A DNA stretch of 64,000 nt from Tessaracoccus rhinocerotis (lineage in GTDB: Bacteria > Actinomycetota > Actinomycetes > Propionibacteriales > Propionibacteriaceae): NCBI RefSeq assembly GCF_007197885.1, contig NZ_VKKG01000001.1:1024656-1088655 (forward strand), written 5' to 3'. Position numbers and translations under genes: made by a program. The notes under the pieces are model-generated. The model searched no databases. It worked only from the letters and a program-made list of their open reading frames with translations, and was not told the origin of the DNA. Positions 44,802 to 53,200 of the stretch are shown piece by piece; position 1 is the first letter of the stretch; each line of letters opens with the position of its first letter.

Positions 44802-45470
44802 AAGCGCGAACGCCCCGACCAGCCGGGCCACGGCCTCCCGGACGCCCTCGATACGGATGCCGGCCACCTTCCCCAGCGGCACTCCCCCGATGATGCACGC
44901 TTTCCAGTCCCGGGTGGTGGCCCAAACCGTGGCATCGGTGACGCCCGCTTCCGCGACCCTCTCGACGCTGCTGCCGGCCTCGGACATCACCGCCAGGTAG
45001 CCGACGGGCTCGGCCTCGTCGCGGCGGGAGTCGGTGAGGGTGAGCGAAACCCGTCGCGCGCGCCGGTAGCCCGGGACGGGCCGGGCGTGGGCGCGCATTG
45101 CCAGCACCACGGTGTCGGGGCTCATGTCGGCCTCCACCGGCAGCCCGGGTGAGGCCACGGCCCACATGGACAGCGCGGTGTTGACGGCTTCGAGCCGGCG
45201 CCCCCAGTCGGTCAGCTCGTAGACTTCGGGCCGACCGGGACCGGTGAGTCGGCGGCGTTGCAGGACGCCGTGCGCCTCGAGCTCCTGGAGCCGCTGGGTG
45301 AGGACCGCGGGGCCGATGCCCAGGACGTCGCGCTGGATGTCGGAGAAGCGCTTGGCTCCCAGGAGCAGCTCGCGCACGACGATCATCGTCCAGCGCTCCC
45401 CCACGATGTCCAGCGCGTGGGCCGCCGCGCAGCCGTCGTTGTAGGAGCCGTAAGTTCGTCGCCCAGCCAT
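44790..45470 (-). CDS. HxlR family transcriptional regulator
   Basis: Regulator of 226 residues. N-terminal winged helix with the HxlR signature: ALDIVGERWTMIVVRELLLGAKRFSDIQRDVLGIGPAVLTQRLQELEAHG, seen here in consecutive helices. The C-terminal 110 residues are an extra domain resembling SCP2-like sterol-carrier folds. ATG at 45470; a GTG at 45476 is possible. Divergent from two MDMPI/DinB-like genes with a palindromic site between them, so it likely represses them. Confidence 0.9.
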   Translation of the reverse strand: MAGRRTYGSYNDGCAAAHALDIVGERWTMIVVRELLLGAKRFSDIQRDVLGIGPAVLTQRLQELEAHGVLQRRRLTGPGRPEVYELTDWGRRLEAVNTALSMWAVASPGLPVEADMSPDTVVLAMRAHARPVPGYRRARRVSLTLTDSRRDEAEPVGYLAVMSEAGSSVERVAEAGVTDATVWATTRDWKACIIGGVPLGKVAGIRIEGVREAVARLVGAFALDPA

Positions 45471-45488
45471 TGACACAGCCTATCATTC

Positions 45489-45506
45489 CAGTAGTGTCTA
45501 CTACTG
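45489..45506. promoter_or_regulatory. HxlR operator candidate
   Basis: CAGTAGT-GTCT-ACTACTG is a perfect 7-bp inverted repeat in the 62-bp divergent region, followed by a further TAGTAG. It overlaps the expected promoter of the rightward gene, a natural position for HxlR binding. Confidence 0.65.
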
Positions 45507-45532
45507 TATTAGTAGCGACTCGGAGGTGCCGG

Positions 45533-46180
45533 ATGCGGAAGTCCATGACAGTGTGGCCAGTGGTGCACGAGGAGCGGCGGCGGCTCGTCGCCGACCTGGC
45601 CGAGTTGACCGACGCCCAGTGGGCGACGCCCTCGCTGTGTCCGGGCTGGGACGTGCACGACGTCGTCGCGCACCTGATGGACACCGCCAGGACCGGGCGG
45701 CTCGGGTTCGTCCGGGCGCTGGTGGAGGCCCGGATGGACTTCGACAGGGCCAACGAGAACGGGATCGCCCGCGAGAAGCGGCCGGATCCGCGCGAGACGC
45801 TCGGCGCGCTCAGGGACGCGGCCGAGCTGACGCTCACCCCGCCCGCCAATCTGGCGACGCGGCTGGTGGAGGCGATCGTGCACGGCGAGGACATCCGGCG
45901 CCCCCTTGGGTTGGCCGGCCAATACCCGGATGCAGCCGTCCGGGACGCGCTGGCCTACCAGCTGCGCACCACCGTCTCCTTCGGTGGAGGCAGGGAGCGC
46001 GCGGCCGGGCTGCGCCTCGTGGACCGGCGCAGCGGCAACGCCTGGGGTGACGGCGCGGTCGTCGAGGGAGAGGCCATCGACCTGCTGCTGGCGGTCTCGG
46101 GCAGGCCCGTCGATCCGGGCCGGTTCAGCGGCGACGGCGCGGCGCGGTTCGCGGGCACCCTCGTGAGCGAGCAGCTGTGA
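45533..46180 (+). CDS. Maleylpyruvate isomerase/DinB-like family protein
   Basis: A 215-residue protein of the mycothiol-dependent maleylpyruvate isomerase family (TIGR03083 type) with a DinB-like four-helix bundle. LCPGWDVHDVVAHLMD supplies the first metal His, and EAIVHGEDIRRPLG gives the E-x-x-x-H-x-x-D that completes the site. These proteins use mycothiol or another thiol cofactor; substrate unknown. ATG at 45533 with CGGAGG upstream. It overlaps the next, related gene by 4 bp. Confidence 0.88.
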   Translation: MRKSMTVWPVVHEERRRLVADLAELTDAQWATPSLCPGWDVHDVVAHLMDTARTGRLGFVRALVEARMDFDRANENGIAREKRPDPRETLGALRDAAELTLTPPANLATRLVEAIVHGEDIRRPLGLAGQYPDAAVRDALAYQLRTTVSFGGGRERAAGLRLVDRRSGNAWGDGAVVEGEAIDLLLAVSGRPVDPGRFSGDGAARFAGTLVSEQL

Positions 46181-46845
46181 GCGGCAGCGGGGCGGGCGCC
46201 GTCAAGCGCGCGGAGGATCTGATGGCCCTCATCCATGCCGAGCGGGCGGCGGTGGCGGAGGACCTCGAGCACCTCACCGAGGAGCAGTGGCGGCACGCGA
46301 CGCTGTGCGGCCTCTGGGATGTGGAGCAGGTGGTTGCCCACCTGGTGGCGGGCGCGAGCCTGAACCATTGGCAGTGGCTGCGCAGCATCATCGGGGCCCG
46401 CTTCCGCCCGGACGTGCACAACCAGCGCAGGCTCGAGGAGCAGCTCGGCGCGAGCCCCGCCGAGACCCTCGAACGGTTCCGGGCCGTGATCCACAGCAGG
46501 ACGTTGCCGTCGAACCATGCGGCGGCCTACCTCGGCGAGGTGGTGGTGCACGCCCAGGACATCCGACGGCCGCTCGGACTGGAGCGCGTCCCGGCGATCG
46601 AGGCGCTGACCCCCGTGGCGGAGTTCTTCGCCCGGCGGGACTTCACCGTCAACAGCCGCCGGTTGGCCTCCGGGCTGGACCTGCGGGCCGACGACGGATC
46701 GTTCCGCGCGGGCGCCGGCGAGGCGGTGACGGGCTCGACCCTGGCGCTTGTGATGAGCCTCGCCGGCCGTGCGACCTACTTCGACGAGTTGGACGGGCCC
46801 GGCGTCGCGATCCTGCGCGAACGACACCGGGCCGCCTCCGCCTAG
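46177..46845 (+). CDS. Maleylpyruvate isomerase/DinB-like family protein, tandem paralogue
   Basis: A 222-residue relative of the preceding protein: LCGLWDVEQVVAHLVAG and GEVVVHAQDIRRPLGLE keep the His and the E-x-x-x-H-x-x-D metal site. GTG at 46177 overlaps the previous stop (GTGA). The pair, with the HxlR regulator, looks like an inducible thiol-dependent detoxification unit. A heterodimer is possible but unproven. Confidence 0.88.
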   Translation: MSGSGAGAVKRAEDLMALIHAERAAVAEDLEHLTEEQWRHATLCGLWDVEQVVAHLVAGASLNHWQWLRSIIGARFRPDVHNQRRLEEQLGASPAETLERFRAVIHSRTLPSNHAAAYLGEVVVHAQDIRRPLGLERVPAIEALTPVAEFFARRDFTVNSRRLASGLDLRADDGSFRAGAGEAVTGSTLALVMSLAGRATYFDELDGPGVAILRERHRAASA

Positions 46846-46905
46846 CGCTCTTGATGGCCAGCCGTGCGGTCCCCTCGGCGCGAGCGGCTCTTCTCATCCC
46901 GGCCG

Positions 46906-47763
46906 TCACCAGGCGTGTGCCAGCACCTCCTCGAGGAGGTCGTCGCCGTCGACGTCGAGGCCCGCGGCGCTGAACCAGGCAGCCATGTTGAGGCAGTCCC
47001 GGTGCAGCAGGTCGAAGGCGTTCGGGTTGGACGCCAGGTCCATCAATTGCGGCACGTCGATGATCACGAGCCGGGGCTCATCCCCTTGGAGTCCTGCGAC
47101 CAGCGTGTTGTACGGACTGAGGTCACCGTGGACGAGGCCCAGACGGGCCATCGTCTGCATCGCCGCGAGCAACTGGGCGAACAAGGCCGCCAGCTGCGGT
47201 GCGGAGGGCCGGGTCTGGTGGAGCCGCGGGGCCGCGGCCACACCGTCGTCGGAGATGAACTCCATGAGGATCTCAGTCCCGTCGATCTGCACGGGGTACG
47301 GCACGGGGACCCCGGCCGTGTAGAGGGTCTTGAGCGCGTTCCACTCCGCCCGCGCCCACAGACCAGACTCGACGGCGCGGCCATGGGTTGACCTGCGCGC
47401 CATCGCACGGACGTCGCGGCTGTTGCGGACGCGTCGGCCCTCCGTGTAGGCGGTGTCGCGGTGGAAGAGGCGACGCTCGGTGGAGCGGTAGCGCTTGGCG
47501 GCCATGACGCAGGATCGCGTCGGGTCGTCGGGCACCGCGCGCTCCAGCAGGGAGACGTCGGCCTCCTTTCCGGACTTGAGGACGCCGAGGTCGGTGTCGA
47601 TGGCCGCCGCGGCGGTCACCACCCAGTCCGGCCAGGGTTCCGGTCCGCGGCAGAGCCGCTCGACCGAGTCCCAGGTGGACCAGCGCTGGTCGTCGTCAAG
47701 GTCGTCAACGTATGCGGTGAATGGGACGTCGCTCCAACTGAACGACGAAAGAAGGTTCGGCAA
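46906..47763 (-). CDS. RIO-type atypical protein kinase
   Basis: A 285-residue bacterial RIO kinase. Present: the ATP loop GVLKSGKEADVSLLE, catalytic Lys in VMAAKRYRS, the RIO catalytic loop LVHGDLSPYNTLV and metal-binding IIDVPQ, the signature order of the RIO family. Eukaryotic and archaeal RIO kinases act in ribosome maturation; bacterial members have no known role. Start is a TTG at 47763 with AGGAG seven bases upstream. Cytoplasmic, alone on its strand segment. Confidence 0.92.
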   Translation of the reverse strand: MPNLLSSFSWSDVPFTAYVDDLDDDQRWSTWDSVERLCRGPEPWPDWVVTAAAAIDTDLGVLKSGKEADVSLLERAVPDDPTRSCVMAAKRYRSTERRLFHRDTAYTEGRRVRNSRDVRAMARRSTHGRAVESGLWARAEWNALKTLYTAGVPVPYPVQIDGTEILMEFISDDGVAAAPRLHQTRPSAPQLAALFAQLLAAMQTMARLGLVHGDLSPYNTLVAGLQGDEPRLVIIDVPQLMDLASNPNAFDLLHRDCLNMAAWFSAAGLDVDGDDLLEEVLAHAW

Positions 47764-47990
47764 GGGTGTTCTCCTGAGGAGGAGGCACCCGACGACGAGT
47801 GTCAGACGGCGGGAGCCTCAAGTGAGTGGGGGTGTGAGTTCAGGCACACGGCAATGGGTGACATCTCAAACTCCCTTCACTAGTTCTCCGAGGCGCAGTT
47901 CGCGCTGGTTCAGGCTAACAAATCCAGTCGTCTATGGATAGGCCTCAAGGCGCATCGCCTAGCGCGTCCGTCAGGGCTCCGGCCGCGGCA

Positions 47991-50216
47991 TCATCCCGCA
48001 GCCGGCATCAACGACGATGGGTCGCCGCTGTAGGTCACCACCAGCTCGTCCCTCGCCCTCGACGCCGCCACGTAGAGCAGCGACCTCTCCCGAAGCTGCG
48101 CCTCGCTGAGCTCTCCCTCGTCGAAGTCGTAGGCCTTCAGCCCTATGGGCATGGCGTCCTTGCTAAGTCCGAACAGGAGGACCCGCGTGAACTCCGTGCC
48201 CTTCGCCCGATGCATCGTCAGCACCACCGGCTGTCCTGGCTTCACTGACCCGGACTCCAGCGCCCGCACGTCGACTCCCCGGTCCCCCAAACCAGCTACG
48301 ACGCGATCCCTGGTGGCCCGGTCTCGGACCAGTACCGCAATGGTCTCCGGTTGCACCTCTTCATCGGATGCCCACGCCCCCACCAGTTCGGCAGCGTGGT
48401 CCAGCTCTGCACTCATCGACGGGAAGGACCGAACCGTCGGCTTGGGACCGGTCCGCGCGGAATGGTATCCGGCGGTGCTCTCTGCCTCGCCGTCTGAGTC
48501 GATCACCTCCTGCCCTGTCAGCACCCCGACCGCCCACGCCAGGTTCTGTGCGGTGGTGCGGTAGTTCAGCTTCAGTCCCCGCGATCGACCTTGGGTCCGG
48601 ATCCCGTAGGCCGAGAGCATCAGCTTCTGCCCGTAGATGCGCTGGTGGGCGTCCTCGGCTATGAAGATGTCGTTGGGCCCCTCCGCCGCCAGAGCCCGGA
48701 CCAACTGCCAGTGACACGGCTTGAAGTCCTGCCCCTCGTCCACCAGCACGTGCCGGGCAGGCCCCTCCCCCGACGCCTCGAGGTGCGCCGCGGCGATGGA
48801 GGCCGCCTCGGCGAAGTCCAGCGTGCCTGCCTCCCGGGCAGAGCTGCGGTAGGCCTCGACGACGGCCCATACGGCTTTCCTTCCCGCCCTCGACAACCGC
48901 ACCCCACGTCCGGTGCGGGCCACCTTCAGGTATTCGGCCAGCTGGGTGATGCGATGAGGCAGGATGACCATCTCGTACTCCGCCTGCAGGAACGCGGGCT
49001 TGCGTAGTTTCTGGTCGAGGCCCTCCCCGGCTCGCAGCACGGCTTGTCGCCAGGCTGCGTCCGTGTCGGCGCGCCCGCTGATGTCCGTGCGACCCACCCC
49101 GAGTACCGACGCCACAGCCGGACTGACGCCGGCGCCTGCCGACTGCAGCACCGCGCGTGCCAGCGCGTCGATGCCCTTGACGTGGAGGCCGGGCTCCCCG
49201 AGTGCGTCGGCAAACTGCGACTCAGGGTCGAGGCGCTCGAGACTGCGTGACAGCTCTGCGGCCAAGTTCGTGGTGAAGGTCGTGACGACGATGGGGGCGT
49301 CCGGATCCTCGACGGCCAGCCGCCTTGCTCGGTGCAGGACGACGACGGTCTTGCCCGTCCCGGCACCGCCGGAGATCCGGTAGGGGCCCTTCCAGTTCCC
49401 TCGGACCCACTTGCGTTGCTGGGGGTGCAGGAAGACCCGCCACGCGGAGAAGTCGCCGCCGGTGATGACCCGGCGGAGTTCCTCCGCGCCAGCGAGCTTG
49501 GCGAATCCCATCTGGGCGCTTGGCTGGCTGAAGCTGTCGAGGAGCTCCTGGTCGCTGACCGGCTGGGGCTCGTTGAACCGGGCGGCGGCCTCATCGTGGC
49601 TCATGGGCCGGTTCATGAGTTCCAGTTCTTGCTGGATCTGTGTGATGGACTCACCGTCGGCCAGCAGCAGCAAGGCAAGTCCTTGCCATTCGGGCAACGT
49701 CTGCGCAAACGCCTGCATCGCGTCGTTGTTGGTCAGCGCAACTGCCTGCTCAGCAACGGCTGGCGGGATGCCCAGTGAGACAGTGAGATCGGCGGCGCTG
49801 AAAACGATCAACGGTTCGGGAGCCGATGGCAGGGACTCGACGGGCACTGGTTGCGCCCACGTCTGCTCCCCTGCCGCCACGGGTGTGGCCTCGTTGTACT
49901 CAGGCAGCCCGTTGATCGGGTTGATGGTCAACTGCACCTTGGCGGCGGCTTCGTAGGCATCGTCGTGGTTGTAGATCCCGTGGACGACGTAGGCGGTGGA
50001 CGTCGGGGTGGTGAGCTTGAACAGCAGCGCGCGATATTGCTGGTCGACCCGTCCCGTTCGGGCTCGTGGATCTGCGGCGTTGTTCACGGGCTCGATGTGC
50101 AGGCCTGGCGCGCTGTCGTCCTGGGCGAGCTTCTCGAGGAAGCTGTAGGCCTTCTGCTTGATGGAGGAGTCGAGCAGTTTGTCCTGCTTCGGGTAGATGA
50201 TGACGCTCTCAGCCAC
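47991..50216 (-). CDS. UvrD-like helicase with RelE-like N-terminal domain
   Basis: Superfamily 1 helicase of 741 residues. Walker A GGAGTGKT (283-290), TTFTTNLA, Walker B VLVDEGQDF, LKLNYRTTAQN, VLTMHRAKGTEF and YVAASRARDEL are the UvrD motifs in order. Residues 1-95 look like a RelE/ParE-type toxin fold: basic RARTGRVDQQYRALLFKL followed by YVVHGIYNHDDAYEAA, as in RelE-family endings. Such fusions occur in defence loci. It overlaps the preceding 2115-residue DruE-like gene by 8 bp, so both are co-expressed. It probably unwinds or cuts invading nucleic acid; the nuclease idea is inference. Confidence 0.85.
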   Translation of the reverse strand: MAESVIIYPKQDKLLDSSIKQKAYSFLEKLAQDDSAPGLHIEPVNNAADPRARTGRVDQQYRALLFKLTTPTSTAYVVHGIYNHDDAYEAAAKVQLTINPINGLPEYNEATPVAAGEQTWAQPVPVESLPSAPEPLIVFSAADLTVSLGIPPAVAEQAVALTNNDAMQAFAQTLPEWQGLALLLLADGESITQIQQELELMNRPMSHDEAAARFNEPQPVSDQELLDSFSQPSAQMGFAKLAGAEELRRVITGGDFSAWRVFLHPQQRKWVRGNWKGPYRISGGAGTGKTVVVLHRARRLAVEDPDAPIVVTTFTTNLAAELSRSLERLDPESQFADALGEPGLHVKGIDALARAVLQSAGAGVSPAVASVLGVGRTDISGRADTDAAWRQAVLRAGEGLDQKLRKPAFLQAEYEMVILPHRITQLAEYLKVARTGRGVRLSRAGRKAVWAVVEAYRSSAREAGTLDFAEAASIAAAHLEASGEGPARHVLVDEGQDFKPCHWQLVRALAAEGPNDIFIAEDAHQRIYGQKLMLSAYGIRTQGRSRGLKLNYRTTAQNLAWAVGVLTGQEVIDSDGEAESTAGYHSARTGPKPTVRSFPSMSAELDHAAELVGAWASDEEVQPETIAVLVRDRATRDRVVAGLGDRGVDVRALESGSVKPGQPVVLTMHRAKGTEFTRVLLFGLSKDAMPIGLKAYDFDEGELSEAQLRERSLLYVAASRARDELVVTYSGDPSSLMPAAG

Positions 50217-53200
50217 TGGTGTGTTCCTTCCATGCCGCGGCGATCACGGCCGCGTCGGGCGCGAGGACGCGCCATCCGTCCGTTTCGGGGACAGCTGCGG
50301 GGTCCAGCTGGACCGCGATTCGTTGATCGGTCCAGACGAGGTCGAACGGCACACCGTCGAGTTCGTATCCCAGCTCGGCGTCCGGAGCGGCTACCCCCGC
50401 TTCGCTGAGTGCGACGATGAGCTCCAGGGCGGAAGACGACTCCTCGGCCAGTTCCTCCACGATCGGTTGCCATTCGGCACTGACGGTCACATCCGCATGG
50501 GCGACATCCAGAATCGGGGCCGACGGGACGGTCGTCGCCGAGCGCGCCTCGAACGCGGCGATGGACGTCGGCAGCAGCGCCATGACGTTGGCCAGCCGGA
50601 GCCAATCGCGCCACGCCTCCTTGGCCTCGGAAGTGGTTAGGTCGACTGTGTCGTCAAGCACCGCGGCCAGCCGCACAGAGCCTGGGGCCGGGACGCTCAC
50701 CGCGACGGTGAGGTTGCCCTGCCGCCAGACCCGTGTTTGTCCACCCGCTCCCGACAGTAGGCCGACTGCGAGGTCGTCAACCCCGTCGATGGGAGCGGCA
50801 CCGGAGGCGAACACCGAGAACGAGGCGGCACGGGCGAAGCGTTCCAAGTTCTCGGGGTCGGGCTGCTGCATCCAGCCGGCCAGGAACGCCAGCGGCCCGC
50901 CGAGCAGAGCCTCCCGTGCGGCGGCGGTGTGCTGCATGGCCGACTCGGCGTTCAGCTTCTGGACCAGCGGCGCCTTGAACCACGACGGGGACGTGACCGC
51001 GTCGCCCGCCTCGTCGAGCGCCAGGTCCTGTGCGGTGATCGCCAGCACGAGGGTCCCGCCCTGGCGGAGAATCCGGCGCTTGGCGGAGTCGTCAGCGATG
51101 TTGTTGTGCTTGGGCGAGGCGTGGAACAGCCAGCCGTCGGTGAAGATCGCGACGTCCGGCAGGCCCTCGCTTGAGAGCACGAAGTCGGGCTTGGAGTTGG
51201 CCACGTGCACCTGCGGCCGCAGCCGGAAGGTGCGGCTCCCCAGGGACACGGTGATGATGTTGGCGCCCGAGATGCTGGGGGTCTGCTTGACGGTGCCGCC
51301 CAGCTTGGCCGCCAGCCGCAGGAACGCAGCGCGGAACCGCTCCTCCAGCCACGACTCCCCCGTCGGGTCCGGCGCGGGCGGGGCAGCCGTGATCTTCCAC
51401 GACGGCACGAGCGGCGGCTCCCCGCCCTCGATGCCTAGCAGCGTCCGCAAGTGTCGCTCCGCGGCGACCCGGGAGGTGACCTCGCGGTTGTGCGGGGCGG
51501 CGAAGGGCAGCAGGCAGCGGTGGCAGGACAGGCGGCCCTCATCGGCGCACTCGCAGGCGCTCACGCGCACAAGCGCCCGGCGCAGCACGTCCCACAGTTG
51601 ATCCTCGCGGATCAGTTCCGCCAGGTAGCCGGTACCGCCGGGGACGAGGTCGTGCAGGAGGAGGGCGTCGCGGTTGTCGAGCAGCGGGTCCTTGATGAAG
51701 GCGACGTCGAGGTGGTCTGGCGCGCCGCCGTAGTTCTCCCGCAACCCGAGCAGGACGGCGGCGGTCAGGCTCGGCACGGCGAACACGTCGTCGCCGAACG
51801 CGATGCCCTGCGGCAGGGCGAGCACCACGCCCTCGGTGGTGAGCTTGCGGGTGAGCAGCACGGAGCGGGTGTGCTCCTCGTGGCTGTGGCGGTGCTTGCA
51901 CCAGGGCCGGTGCTCGTCACGCTTGTTGGCCAGGCCAGTGCGGTCGAGGTGGCCGCAGGCCTCGCAGATCCGGAACCGGGGCCCGGCGAGCCGGTTGCCG
52001 GCGATGGTGATCTCGCCGGCGGTGTGCCGGCGGGGGCCGAGGTTGTACCAGCGCACGTCCATGCCCTTGAGGTACGCCACCCCGAGCCCGCCGGTGGTGT
52101 ACCAGCGGTGCTGCACGGTCTGCGGGTCGACGTCGGCGGCAGTGACGATGGAAAACCCGGCGCGCACGCGCTCGTCGTTGGAGTCGTCGATGCGGGACTC
52201 GTCGCGCCGCACGAAGGCCGACACGCGGGTGAGCTCGATGGTCTCGAACCGCTGCCCGACGTCGTTGATGCCGGACTTCCCGCAGCGGGGGCAGGTGGTG
52301 GGGGTGTCGTCGCCCTCGTGGCTGTAGCCGCAGTGGGGGCAGAGCCGCACGGTACGGATGGCTGAGCCGTCGTGGCCCACCTCGACGGCGTCGATGTCGA
52401 TCTGGTGGCCGCCCACGTAGAAGGACGCACCGGGCGCGAAGTCGCGCAGCGCGTTGGCGCTGGCGCGGGAGTAGTCGGCGGCCTCAGAGTGGTATTCGCC
52501 GGTGTCGGAGTCGATCCAGCTCATGGTGACGTCGAGCTGGACGGAGTCGTCGACCAGCGAGTAGTTGGGCAGCAGCCCGATCCGCTCGAGCGCGGAGATC
52601 CAGAAGTCGCCGTACGCAGCGCCGATCTGCGCCTCCAGCATGCGCTGCTCGGCCCGGGCCTCCTTGAGCGCGCGGGCGTCGTCGTCGCTGTCCTGCTCGC
52701 GGGCCTCGAGGTCGGACAGTTCGGCAACCAGCTGGTCGAGGCGGTCCCCCAGGTCCTGCTGCTCGGCGTGCCAGCGCTGGGCGGCGCGGCCGATGGTGGC
52801 CACCAGTCCGCTGGAGCCGTCCGGCCCAGGGGTGGCCCACTGACGCAGCGCCTCGGCGGCGTCTGGGCGGAGGGTGGCGGTGAGGTCGTCGTCGACGGCG
52901 AACGCCGCGAGGAACCGGTCGACCGCGCCGGGCTTCCGGGAGGCTTCGCCGAGCTGGTCGAGGAAGGTGTTCTTCCCGCCGGTGGGCTGCGCGAGGGCGG
53001 TGCCGGTGGTGCGGGGGTGGATGGCGCCGGGGTCGCGGGCGAGGCTGTCGGCGAGGTGGGCGATGTACTGGCGGCGGAGGATCTCTTCGGCGCTCAGGTA
53101 CGTCGCAGGCGGGGTGACGGCGCCGTTGATGAGGGAGAGCGGGTCGCCGAGGCGGGGCAGGAACTCGCCGCGGCCCTGGACGAAGGCCAGGTCCAGCGCG

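Noticed and set aside
47776..47796. A 20-bp match GAGGAGGAGGCACCCGACGA to position 39651
   Set aside because: Isolated and purine-rich/low-complexity with no extension on either side; best explained by chance.
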